A DNA stretch of 64,000 bases from Earliella scabrosa. Taxonomy: Eukaryota > Basidiomycota > Agaricomycetes > Polyporales > Polyporaceae. Positions within the stretch are counted from its first letter, which is position 1, and every line of letters starts with the position of its first letter. The notes beneath the pieces are model-generated. The model saw only the letters and a list, made by a program, of their open reading frames with translations, did not search any database and was not told the DNA's origin. The position numbers and the translations under genes are program-made. Location: positions 496,001 through 560,000 of the forward strand of contig JABYQQ010000010.1 in the NCBI GenBank assembly GCA_022605405.1. The letters are read 5' to 3'. Positions 11,668 through 22,465 of the stretch are shown piece by piece.

Positions 11668-12998
11668 TCATCCCCAGATCGCCTCTGCGTCAACCTCTCG
11701 GGCCGGCCTCTCTCCTGCTGGCACGCCATTCGGTTGCCCTTCCTCATCCGGCGGAAGCGCAATCGGTCCAGTCTGGCGGCGCCCGCGAAGCCATGCCCAG
11801 ATCATGGATCCAACCAGGGCGGCGGGGTGCAAGATGGTGAACGCTACAACGGTGAACTGCAGTGTCTCATGGGGTCAGACATCTCTCTGCGCATGTACAC
11901 GAATGCATCGGTGAACCACGTACCCATACGGGGTAAGGCTTTGGCTGCAAACCCCAGATGCTCGCACAGAGCCATGTCGCAGCAACACACCACACGATGT
12001 CACGACGGATGGCGATAATCAAGAACCCTGCGTACGTAGTCAATACTTGCTGTTTTTCCTAGGTGCGATGAGACCTGCCGATCAAGTTCACGCATAGCAT
12101 GACCGCAAATCCTGCCCACTGTCCACGGGCATAGTGTTGCGGTTCGCCTGGAGACCATGTCTTCCCCAGTGTGATACTGGCGATCATGCGCGTCAGTCAA
12201 TCGTTTCCTAGCATGGTCGAGTTGGACGTACAAGAGACTGTATGGGAACATGACCTGGAACGGCAACAAGAAAAACGCACGCATTGGCGCGTGAATGAAA
12301 GCAAGTGAGAGAGGACTACAGTCTGTGAGTTCCATGATTCGGCAAATTAGGAACAAACGAGCTTACCGCTTGGTCGAAGGTTGGTGGTAGATGAGAAGAA
12401 CAATATTCGCATAGAACAGGAGGACCATCAGAATCCCAAGGCAGATGGTAGACAGTAGGAACGCTTGCAGAATCTTCGAGAGTGAATGTGAGTTAATGGC
12501 ATACTAGTATGATCGAGATGTTGAACTTACCCATGTCACAGCCCATAGAGCCATGAACCAATTGGACAGCATGAGCGGGAAGCCACAGCCTTTGATGAGG
12601 GCGCGCTTCGTGTCTGGATTGCGGGAGAAGACTAGTAGGATACAGTAGCCGACTTGCAGGATGTATATTCCTACTACGTAAACGGCAATCATGTGGGGTT
12701 GGGGAGAGATTGAGGAAGGGTACAACTTGGAGATTGTTCCTGGACAGGATGTAAGAGAGATATCATTCAGCAGCGAAGGCCCGGCACGTACCAAGGTTTG
12801 GTTCCAAGACGAACGTGCAAACCATCATAGCAACAATATTTACGAGCAAAGACAGAGGTGTGAGAACCTGCAGTCTGGGTGCCCTCGCATGAGCATACTG
12901 GGGAAGCGGGCGTCGATCAACTCGTCAACTCACCGGATGAGTGCAAGGTACTCCCTCACAGCTGGATGTGAGGTATCAATGGGTAGGTTCTCCATCAT
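11668..12998 (-). CDS. Uncharacterised fungal polytopic membrane protein
   Basis: Exons (5' to 3') 12998-12934, 12874-12792, 12739-12531, 12473-12367, 12315-12232, 12176-12079, 12027-11924 and 11856-11668 give 312 residues with about eight hydrophobic segments (for example VLTPLSLLVNIVAMMVCTF, MIAVYVVGIYILQVGYCILL, FTVVAFTILHPAALVGSMIW). A conserved-looking loop reads ITLGKTWSPGEPQHYARGQW. The C-tail is hydrophilic. I do not recognise a named family; the pattern is of a fungal-only membrane protein. Two points are uncertain. The exon 6/7 junction closes in frame only with a GC donor. Coding-like sequence (ERVFPPYDLEDINDPLALP) continues in frame upstream of 12998 to about 13090, so the true start may lie in an earlier exon; I used the first in-frame ATG pair. 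Confidence 0.7.
12028..12078 (-). other. Candidate GC-AG intron in membrane-protein gene
   Basis: 51 nt, reading GCAGGTCTCATC at the 5' end and TACGCAG at the 3' end on the minus strand. The neighbouring GT three bases downstream leaves exon 7 out of frame, with a stop soon after. The GC donor restores NLI-G-FLIIAIRRDIVW. It is weaker than the other two GC introns here because the exon side (ATCG) is not consensus. Confidence 0.5.
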
Positions 12999-15900
12999 CG
13001 AAGGGCTCAAACAACGGGGCAACGCAAGCGGATCGTTGATGTCTTCAAGGTCGTATGGAGGAAAGACGCGTTCACTTCGACAGCGAGCTCATCGCCAAAC
13101 TCGACGGTGAAGGGGCCTATGATGTCATAGGTTGAACGAGGCAAGCTTGACCAGATCGGGTAACACGTGGCTAAGGCGCAAACCCTAGGCTGGGGTCTCA
13201 ACTTACTCACCGCCAGCGGGGCTCAGCTGGGTTTGTTTTCAATCGCCGCTCGTATCCGGGCTCTCTTTTGCTTTTATTCTGAAACGTTGGCCCGCACCGT
13301 GCTCTTGGACTTGGCTCGCGCCTTTCGAGAAGCCCCAACGCAACGCTCGGCGGAGAAGGGGTAGTACCGGCGATTGTCTGCCGCCTGGACGCAAATTGCA
13401 TTTGCACCGGGAGCTCCAATGGCCAGGCAGACCCTTACGGAACCGACTCAGTTCATTCACGATATCTCGTCCCTTCTTCCCACAACCATATCTCAGCTGC
13501 GGTCGGCGGCCGCCAACACATCCTTCGTGGCTCCCGAAGGCGACCTGCCAGTTGCCCAACGAATATCACCGCAGGCTGACTGATACCCGAACTCAAAATA
13601 CACAGTTATCCCGCACTCGGCCTCACGCTTCGCCTCCAATATACTTGAAGAGCATCTCTCTCACTCTCTTTCGAACTCTGCGCCTCGCTTCCATGCTCTC
13701 TCGCCTGGTCGCCGACGCCGATTGGCGGCTGAACTGTGCACCCGAAAGCGCACCCGAGTCGTCTCTCCCAAATGATCACCCGCGAGCCACGAACCTTGTT
13801 CCTCGTACTTCTCCCCTTTGCTTTGCGTTCTCATCATCTTGCGCGGATTGAACGTCCCAAGTTGCGTCTTCTCCCGTTCTCACCGCCACGCGCGTTTAAA
13901 CTTAGCGAGAGGCTATCTGACACCCTCACGATCCCCTGACGTGTTCCCACTCATTCATCTCCGTTGGCGCGCTTCGCGGGACCCAGACAAGCAGGTGATG
14001 CCCACAGGGCTGCCATAGAGCGGACACAGAGCGGCATCCCCGCGGCGGATTCCCCCAAGTGAATGTGTATTCTCGAGTTCGTGCCCAGTCGGAGCCTGCG
14101 GCTATCTATAGCGAAGCCTTTGTGTGTGCGTGTACGTTTCAGTACCATGTCATGGAACACGAGGTTCGTTACGTCCTATCCTTGTTTTGGACGCCGTCGC
14201 TCATAACTGCGGCTTGATAGCGCGACCGTAGAGTTTGCGCGCAGATCGCGTTCTGCAGACCAGGGGCGTGCGCCACCGCCAAAGAGTGGACCCGTCCGTC
14301 GTGGTTCGCGAAGGACGGACATAACCTTCAACCCAGCCAGGATGGCAATTCGTATGCTCTTCCTGATTTCGTGATGACCAGTGGCCGTAATCCGCCTGGG
14401 CTGTTCAGCACCTGGACGGGAGTCTGTCTCTACATCGCTGAATTCTGGCCCGTTGGTCTGGAACGGCGAATCGTTATGCCACTCGCAGCCCATGTCAGGT
14501 GCTGCTGTTGCTTCACAATGGACCGCCACACGCCTCCGTCGCGACTTGATGGATCAAACCGAAGTCTCTCGTGCCGTGAAGTGCTTTCTTCGCGCTGTCA
14601 CTGATGACAAACGCAGGAGACGAGGAGGCGTCAACAACGGAGGTACGTACGTGAACCCACGGCGCATCTCAACTACCGCTAATTCTTATGACTCACGCCC
14701 CTCTTGGCCTTTTGGGACTGGGTGCATCGGTCGATTTTACATAACATCAATCTGGGGTAGGTGTAGTTCGACACCGCCCATATCTCGGCATTGACATATT
14801 TTGTCGGCGTCATCAGACGATTTGTACAGATAAACCATGTCTATGACACCGAAGGCGAAGCGCACGACGATAATACGACCACCTCGGCACCGACCTACCC
14901 AAACCAGGACATTCGGTCGTCCAGACGTGCATATAGACTCGTACAAGTATAACACCCAATCGATAGAGGCATGGTCTTAGGACCCCAGGACAGGGAGCCT
15001 TATCCTCAAGACGGGTCAGAAGCCTGCTTTCGGAGCCCGTTCTCAAGCTCGGCCTGGACTCCCGCAGTTGTCCTGTCCAAATTCTCCCCTCCCCATTTGC
15101 CAGCGGGTCCATTCGCACTGGTGTCGATTCCGCCGATGGTTCCACGCCCATCTTCCCTGACCCACAGCCCTCCTTTGCCCCGGGGCCCTCAGACTGATGC
15201 CTGTATTTACGTTCATTTCCCCACATCATGGTGCTGATAGACTTTGCGACTTATCTCCCGCATCTCGCAGTCTATCTCAAATCCGGCGTCTCTCCTAGCC
15301 TGCCGTTCGCAAGCCGCTTGTCTCGATGGTACGATGGCAGGAGGGCGGTGAGGCAGGAGCGCCGCGAACGAGGCAAGACTCGTGAGCCGCTACATTCATA
15401 TCGTCGCAGCGTGCGCGCCGCGCCAATCCGACTCAGGGTGCGCGTCCCCAGATGCCAACTCCGACCACAATCGTCCACTATCACTACTCATCCGCGTCTG
15501 CACCGCAAATGGCAGGCCAGCTGCCCTCTCTCAGCGGCTCACATCCTTACGTGCTCGTACCCTCCTCGTGATTCCGTACACCCGCTCCTGCGCAAATCGT
15601 ATACGGTCCGCAGCGGGCACGTCGGACACACCTGGCGGCAGCCTGCGGCCTCGATGGCGTGACAGGAATACAGCGGGTGAACCTCCCCACTGCTCGACGC
15701 GTTCCAGAAAGGCCAGTCAGCGCCTCCGCCGCAACTCATGCTGTCTCGTAGTCCCACGCACACACACGCTCTATGATGGCGCGCATCCGTTATACACCGG
15801 GACGCCCCCCTCGGCAACGCTCGGGGCTTGCCCTGTCAACCGCCGTGACAAACCGTGGACGACGCCGTGCACCCACCCACGTCAGATCCGTACTCAACGC

Positions 15901-16892
15901 CTCCTCCGGGGCACTCAGGCTTGGGCAGGCGTCATCAGTGCGAGCTCCGCGCGCCGTCGTGGTCCGGCGGGCCTCGGACGGCGTGTCAGGGTACGGCTTT
16001 GGGATATCGATACGTAACCCACCCATCCCGGTGCATCCTTTCGACGTCCGCCTTTTCACCCACTCAATGGGTGGCGTCGTCTCGTGGTTGGACCGCGCAC
16101 GCACCCGTGGCGGCGAGCTCGAGATTCTCAGTTTGGGGCTTTGATGTTGCGATGGTGCCTAGGGGTGCACGGTGCGCAGACGATGCGAGCCCTCCACGAT
16201 GCTGGTCGTGTATGCGTGAGTCCCTGGCCGCATTCAGTCCGGGTTGGTGGCGTTTTCGCGAAGGCTCTCCATGACTCCGCCCACCTTCGACTTCGGATTG
16301 TCGCTGCTGATGCGCTGAATCATGGCGGGGTTTTAGGAAACCGAAGGCCTGAAGCTGGAGCGGTGAAGAATCCAGGAACAGGGAGGGACGGGATGCACGT
16401 ACGTAAATGCCTCTGTCGCTCCCAACTATGTGAAACTTTCCAGTCATCGCGTGGCCAGCATCGTCGGTTTCGTACATGCAACACAGACGCTCAGCGTCCT
16501 GCAGATCCATCCCCAGAAATTTGCACGGGTATCATATCTGTCTTTAGCTGCCGCGATTACACATGAAGCCCGCAGACATATGTTCTCGACATCATGACAC
16601 ATCGTTCTGAAGATCGATATACACACCTGATGAATCTCGGCGACTTGAACATTGACATACCGGCCGAGGTGCCACTGACACCGAGCCCTGGAAGCACGCT
16701 TGCAATGCTGGGATGCTTGGAAGCCGGGAAACACTAAATTAACAATATGGAAAAAACAGTCCCCGCCAAGCCGCTTTTGCATGAAGATACAAGAGAAACC
16801 AGCTGCCCAATCGTACCCTGGTCCTTCCCAGAGTGCCTCAAACGGAGATCCCTTACGCAGGGACACGTTCTGGCCGACGTTGCTCGAGACAC
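12999..16892. other. 3.9-kb gene-poor region
   Basis: Between the membrane-protein gene start and the SURF4 stop I find no protein family, no tRNA-like B box and no terminal repeats. Open frames here are short (up to about 210 codons), Arg/Pro/Ser-rich and overlapping on both strands, as expected of GC-rich non-coding sequence. The first 100 bp probably still belongs to the membrane-protein gene. The rest may hold long UTRs, a degenerate element or a non-coding transcript. Confidence 0.45.
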
Positions 16893-18170
16893 CTAGTATG
16901 TCTTCTTCTTCTCGTCCACAGACAGACCGCCTGGAACAGGAAGGAATTAGTCCGCCGTCGTTCACGCAAGGCAGTGCACGTACCGGGGCCCATGTTGACC
17001 AGAAGAATGAGACCGCCGACGATCGCTATATGCACACGGAGAAGTCAGTGACATGACTGCGAGCATCGAGGAAAGCAAACGAACAGAGCGTCTGGAAGAA
17101 GTCGTATCTGGATGGGACGTCAGTGGGTGCGACATGGCCACAACAAAGGATACACTCACTTGAGGAAGTCGCGCTGTGGGTGCGCAGAGTGGATACTCCA
17201 CCAGTTGTTGATGAAAACGTTGAAGATGCTGAGCGTGACGACCAGGAACGCTGCGGACCACTTCGCCTTGAAGCCGACCGCAACCATGATACATGCCGCA
17301 AGTCCAATGATGGAGACAAACAGCCGCGCAATGCTCCACTGTCCGCGAAGGACAAAGCCGATGAACAGGAAAATGAGCAGGATACGTCCCGCAAGAAGGA
17401 AGCTACGGAGAATCAGGTCACGTGCTTCACACTTGAAACATGCGAAATGTGCACTCACTATTTCTTGCGGTCGTTCTCAGAGAGACTGGGGAGACCAGCA
17501 AACAGTTTCTTGCGCGTGTACATCGAGTCGCTGAACACCATCAAGAGACCACCAATGACACTCAGGTTGCGGAGGAAGAAGTTGAGGTCGAAGATGAGGC
17601 CATAACCGAGCGCTTGGATGATGACGACAGCGAGGAGACCACCGACAGCGTATTCTGTGTGTTTCTTCGTGATGACCGCTCCCGAACCGATGAGCATAGT
17701 CTGCAACACATCAGAGCAGGCTCGCGGGCGGCTGCAATTGCCAGCAAGGCGGAAGACGCACAATCACGTTGAGGATCAGGAACATGTGTGAGATGCCCCA
17801 TGGGAAGTGACGATGTCTGCATTGCGAGGCCATCCAGAGTCCACATTTGTTCGCATATATGATGCCACGTCTGCACTCACCTCTGGAGGTACCAAATTTG
17901 ATCGCCCCATTGCGTCACGATACGCAGCGAGTCCTCCAAGAACGTCGTGACGATTAAGAAGCGGCCAATGGCTGGGAGATGGGGCTTGAGGGGCTGGGAG
18001 TAGATCTCGACGTAGTCCTCGACCTGGCGAGCGAATGCACGGAGTTTCTCTACGGGGTCATCGGGGTTTGCGGCTCTGTAGCCAGCGGAGGGTCGTGAGT
18101 TTCCAAAGCCGTGGGGGTCGGGACTGTAGCCTCCAGAGGCTGGGCGGGCGATGTTGATGCGGGCAGACAT
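16893..18170 (-). CDS. ERV29: ER cargo receptor SURF4 / Erv29
   Basis: Exons 18170-17881, 17816-17762, 17700-17459, 17402-17160, 17107-17085, 17025-16984 and 16930-16893 give 310 residues. After a cytosolic N-terminus, FPWGISHMFLILNV, an IIQALGYGLIFDLNFFLRNLS stretch and LLAGRILLIFLFIGF match the multi-span SURF4/Erv29 core, followed by VNMGPG near the end. The C-terminus is EKKKTY, so the last four residues KKTY form a KKXX dilysine COPI retrieval signal. SURF4/Erv29 cycles between ER and Golgi and loads soluble secretory cargo into COPII vesicles. The start at 18170 gives the usual hydrophilic N-terminus. Small exons of 23 and 38-42 nt lie at the 3' end. The gene shares a 397-bp divergent region with the MutY gene. 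Confidence 0.92.
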
Positions 18171-18567
18171 GGCGAGTGAAGAGAAAGAGAGAAAGAGGTC
18201 GAGTGGAGAGAAGGTCGAGGACGCGCCGACAACTTGAAGGCGACGTGGCGAGCGGCCCGTGGGAAAGTGGAGGCGTCGTCTTTGCGCTGCCTTTCCCATC
18301 ACCACATCATCTCATCATCCACATGAAACCTCGCCCATCGCTGCCCCAGCCACCCAGAGCACATCGCCTCGCGCTCAAACTGCCTCCAGCAGGCTCCAGC
18401 ATTTTTGCCGTCTTTTTACGAGCTGTTCAAGAGCGTCGAGGGAAGAGTGTTAGTGTCTGCACGTGATCCAAGGACTAGCGTCTAGCTTGACGCGTCCACG
18501 TATCTGGCGCGACGCGGTTCGCCACCTTCACCTTCTCCGTCCCGTTTGTACCTCCGCGTTATCCTCG
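18171..18567. promoter_or_regulatory. Divergent region, SURF4 / MutY
   Basis: 397 bp between the two ATGs. The right third (18454-18567) is open in the MutY frame and encodes an arginine-rich, presequence-like peptide without an ATG; see findings. Confidence 0.5.
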
Positions 18568-21414
18568 ATGGCTAGGAAGCGCAAGGCCGAGCTTGTTGTC
18601 GACAGCAGCGATGATGACGCGTCGTATGAACCGAAGAAGGCAAGACAAGACGATGACGACTGGAAACCACAGAAGAAGAGTAAAGCCACAACCAAGGTCG
18701 CAGGCAAGAGGAAGGGGAAGACGGGGCGCGGCACCTCAAACGCGGAGTATATGGAGGAGGCAGGAATAGACTCTGCCCAGTCAGATCCTCACCCAGTATC
18801 GCTGCACGTGATGACGCGTCCAGAACCTCTGCGCGAGGCTATCCTCGAATGGTATGAGGGCGTACATGCTTCTCGGGGCATGCCATGGCGTAAGCCATAC
18901 AACCCGTCTTGGAATGCAGAACAGAAGGCTCAGCGTGCGTACGAGGTGGGTGACGTTACATCAGTTGTTGTTAGAAGTTTGACGATGGATGCAGTGCCTG
19001 TCCATTTGTTCGTCAGGTGTGGGTGTCAGAGATCATGTTGCAACAGACACAAGTGGCGACAGTGATACCTTACTACAATAAGTGGATGGAGAGGTACCGC
19101 CTCCTTGTTCTTTCGTTCGGTTCGTCTGAGCATCACTCACCTGTACGTCGCAGATATCCTACCATCCGAGATTTGGTAGGCCAACTTCGCGGATCAATCC
19201 CCTGCACACGTTTGACGATCATGTTCTCGACCGTAGGCATCTTCTGACATAGACACGGTAAACGGTCTATGGAAAGGGCTCGGGTACTATTCCCGCGCGG
19301 CCCGTCTCCTGAGCGGTGCCCAGAAAGCTGTCGCGGAATTCGGCGGTCGCCTGCCAAATAACGCACAAGACATGGAATCCAAAATCCCCGGCATCGGACG
19401 GTACAGCGCAGGTGCCATATGCTCCATCGCCTACAACGAGCGGGTCCCTGTGGTGAGTCCTCAAATCATCCTTTGACTTCGGACTCCCAAGGGACGGCAA
19501 GGGGCGCCAGGCTCGGAGTCTCGACGGCTATACATCTTATTTCCCTGCATCAGCTTCGAATGGCTGCAGACATCGCGGCAATTCTGCCGTGCCAGCCGCC
19601 CCGGGACTCACCCCGACCTGATTTCTCAACCTCGCTGTTCCGACGTACTGAATGGGAATCCTTACTGACGCGCGCTTCCCAATAATAAGCTCGACGGCAA
19701 CGTTCACCGACTTCTCAGCCGCCTGCTGGCGCTCCACGCGCCCCCAAAGACGAAACAAACTCTTGATGTTCTGTGGGCAGGCGCGAGCGCCTTCGTCAAG
19801 GATGCCGCCCGACCGGGTGATGTGAACCAGGCGCTGATAGAGCTTGGATCAACCGTCTGCAAGGTACGCGACCCGTCCTGCGACTCCTGCCCACTGCAGC
19901 GCTGGTGTGCCGCGCATGAGCAGCATAATAATGGCGCCGAACACAAGGTATTTGCGCTTGCTCCGACGGAACTGTCGTCGCCAGGACTCATCGAAGGTCT
20001 CTTTGCATCAAGGGTGCAAAATATGCGACGTCGCAGGCACGTCACGCGGTCCCGGACATCGAGGAGCTCTGCACGCTCTGCGAGCCTCTCCCGCCGGGGA
20101 GCCCCGTTACGATGTACCCCATGAAGGTGGAGAAGAAGAAAGCTAGGGAAGAGCTGGACGTGGTCAACGTGATCGAGTGGCGGAGAAGCCCCGCGGACGC
20201 GCGCTGGTTCCTCCTCGTCCGGCGTCCAGAAGGAGGTGAGTGGGTTTCGTGCGGTCCGTGGCGCAACGCACTGCGTGTGCTTTCAAAGTCATGGTCCGTG
20301 GAAGGTGGAGACCAACCGCCCGGTAGAGTCCCCTACAGGCGATCACGGAGGACCGATCACGAACGAGCAGAAGAAGCGTCCATTTGCCTCTCGCGTACGC
20401 ACACCAGGTCTCGCGCATCTTGGGCCAGCACCGGGCATGGGGCTTCTCTGTTCCCGTCTGCCCCTCTCGCCGAGTCGCTCTCTCGATTCCTCCGACTGTT
20501 TGTGATTGCCTTCGCGTCCGTGACTGATCACGAACTCGCTCTCCCGCGACCCACAGGTCTTCTCGCGGGCCTCCACGAGTTTCCCACCGCCGCGAACGTC
20601 CCCGTGACCACCTCCGCCGATGCGCAGATCGCGATCGCCCACACCCTGCTCCGCGCGCTTCTCGTCTCCCCACCCGAATCCCCAAATTCGCCACGAACCT
20701 CTCGCTCCGGTGCGCCATCGGACGGCCTGGTCCAGGCCCCTCGCAGCCGTTCAGAGTCTTCACCATCGGCGGCGGAGGGGCTTGATGCGGACTCGGGCGA
20801 CCTCCGTGTTGTGAAGATCAAGCCAGCGGGCGAGGTCCTGCACATTTTCTCGCACATCAGGAAGACGTACCGGATCCAGTGGGTCGTGCTCGAAGGTGGC
20901 CCCAGCGATGAGCCACCCTCGCTCGTGCGGAATCCGGAGTTCGGGGACACCAGCGCCGGTGTCGGTGCCGTACAGGCCAAGCCGAAGGTGTCTGCAGGCA
21001 GAGGCAAAGGCAAAGGCAAGGGCACGACTGGCGCTCCAGGTGGACAGGCGAAAGCGAAGACGAAGGTCCTTCCGGCTAACCAGCAGCAGCAGACAAGGCA
21101 GTGGGTGCCACTGGACGCTGTAGCGGACGCCAAGTACGTGTATTACTCATCATCCGCGTTCTCCCTTCTTCTTCAACCTTGCCGTGCTTTGTGCTCCGCT
21201 TTGCGTCTCTTGAGTGCCGGCCGAGATGATGGGTTCTGACTTCTTCCCTTCCTTCCCCTCTTCTCGCCCGCGATGCGACGTCGACGTCCTGCGTGTGTTG
21301 CCGTCCGTGCGGCACAGTATCGGCACCGGGGTCATGAAGGTCTGGCGGCAAGTGCGCACGCTCTGGGAAGAGCAGGGCAAGCCCTCCGTCGACGCTGCCG
21401 ACGCGTCAGAGTGA
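18568..21414 (+). CDS. A/G-specific adenine DNA glycosylase (MutY/MUTYH)
   Basis: Exons 18568-18945, 19017-19093, 19154-19175, 19237-19452, 19690-19947, 20037-20235, 20557-21133 and 21318-21414 give 607 residues. A Lys/Arg-rich start (MARKRK) could serve nuclear import. The glycosylase core has [13 protein letters not shown] (catalytic Glu131), the helix-hairpin-helix [10 protein letters not shown] and VLDGNVHR (catalytic Asp233). Four cysteines, C288-x6-C295-x2-C298-x5-C304, bind the [4Fe-4S] cluster. A NUDIX-like C-terminal domain begins around [10 protein letters not shown] and [10 protein letters not shown] and checks for 8-oxoguanine opposite the adenine. It carries a fungal low-complexity insert rich in Ser/Pro, and later GRGKGKGKG. 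The enzyme removes A mispaired with 8-oxoG. Three introns are long (237, 321 and 184 bp), unlike neighbouring genes. Confidence 0.92.
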
Positions 21415-21750
21415 GACGAGGGTTCCGATGCGGACGACCGTCACCACTCACTAGTCCTGCGTTGGCGTCGTGCCTCGGTGACCGGTCCCACGAGGGTCCG
21501 CCCCCCTGTAATCACAAACATCTTCCGGGAGCGCTGGAGCGGAACGTCGCAATCACAACTCAACCTCTGGCTATCAACGTTCCGCGAGCCCTAGCCTCTA
21601 TCAACGCCTTAGTGGGGACGGGCGAGCACATGGCGCTCCGAAACTTCCGACGCGCGTCGGGCCCATCACAGGGATTGTCGCCCGTCCACGGGCACGAAAG
21701 TCTAAATCTGCGGCGTCCACGGCGAGTGGGCGAGGGCGAACGTGATGGGA

Positions 21751-21758
21751 GCCTAAGG
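21751..21758. repeat. Left target-site duplication GCCTAAGG
   Basis: Identical to 22458-22465 and in direct orientation, immediately outside the inverted ends of the element. Confidence 0.75.
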
Positions 21759-22457
21759 AGGACCCCTGTTAATTGGCATGGGAGGCCGTCCGAAAATGAC
21801 CCAGATTTTGGAAGTTTTGTCGGGACGATTTTGGGCAATCTTGTCGGGATTTTCGTTCCGGACCCCCCAATCCTCCAGTTCATGTCGGGATTTTTGGCCC
21901 GGCCCCTCCGGGGCCGGATTCGTGTCGGGATTCGCCGAAGCGCCCGCCAGATTTGAGTATTTCACGGATTTTGAGCTCACAACATGCAAAATCGCTCACA
22001 GCGGCGAATAGGTGACGCTTCAACGCAGTCCAGGACTGTAGTGTCTAAGCTATCTGTTCTGGGGCTCCAACGGGGACACTCAGTCTGCCAGCGCTTGCGG
22101 GCGCCAAAGTCGTCAGGCAGTCAGTGATGATAAGTAGGGGCCATAAACAGAGAAAGTGTGGGTCAGTAAGCAACAGTTGTTATGGACTAGTGAATGCTAT
22201 CATCAAACTTGCATTGATACATCGATTTATCAGCGCTTCCGAGGTCCGACCTGGCCCTACCGGAGGTCCTGTCGGGACCATGGGTCCGGCTCGCCATCCA
22301 ATGGGGACCTCGTGTCGGGACGGCCGGACGGCTTGAACACCAAAATTTGCCCATTTCGGCCATCTTTGTCGGGATTCTCGCCCGGCCTGGCGGCCGGATA
22401 ACGTCCCATCTTGTCGGGATTTTCGGACGCCCTCTCCCTACCATTAACAGGGGTCCT
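21759..22457. mobile_element. Non-autonomous DNA transposon (MITE-like), 699 bp
   Basis: The left end AGGACCCCTGTTAAT and the reverse complement of the right end are identical for 15 bp. Similarity then continues for about 39 bp in all, with a second identical block CGTCCGAAAAT. The octamer GCCTAAGG lies directly outside both ends (21751-21758 and 22458-22465) in the same orientation, as a target-site duplication would. An 8-bp duplication is usual for hAT elements, although this octamer does not fit the common nTnnnnAn pattern. No transposase frame is present inside. The interior carries eight GTCGGGA motifs, all on the plus strand. The superfamily is an inference; the end structure is directly seen. 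Confidence 0.8.
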
Positions 22458-22465
22458 GCCTAAGG
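22458..22465. repeat. Right target-site duplication GCCTAAGG
   Basis: Second copy of the octamer. If it were part of the inverted repeat it would read CCTTAGGC, so the direct orientation supports a duplicated target. Confidence 0.75.

Noticed and set aside
13374..16566. Possible genes in the 13.4-16.6 kb interval
   Set aside because: I tried joining frames on both strands with GT-AG introns and found no recognisable protein family or consistent exon chain.
18463..18567. MutY start at 18463
   Set aside because: The apparent start codon is GTG, not ATG. I used the ATG at 18568 and report the upstream peptide as a finding.
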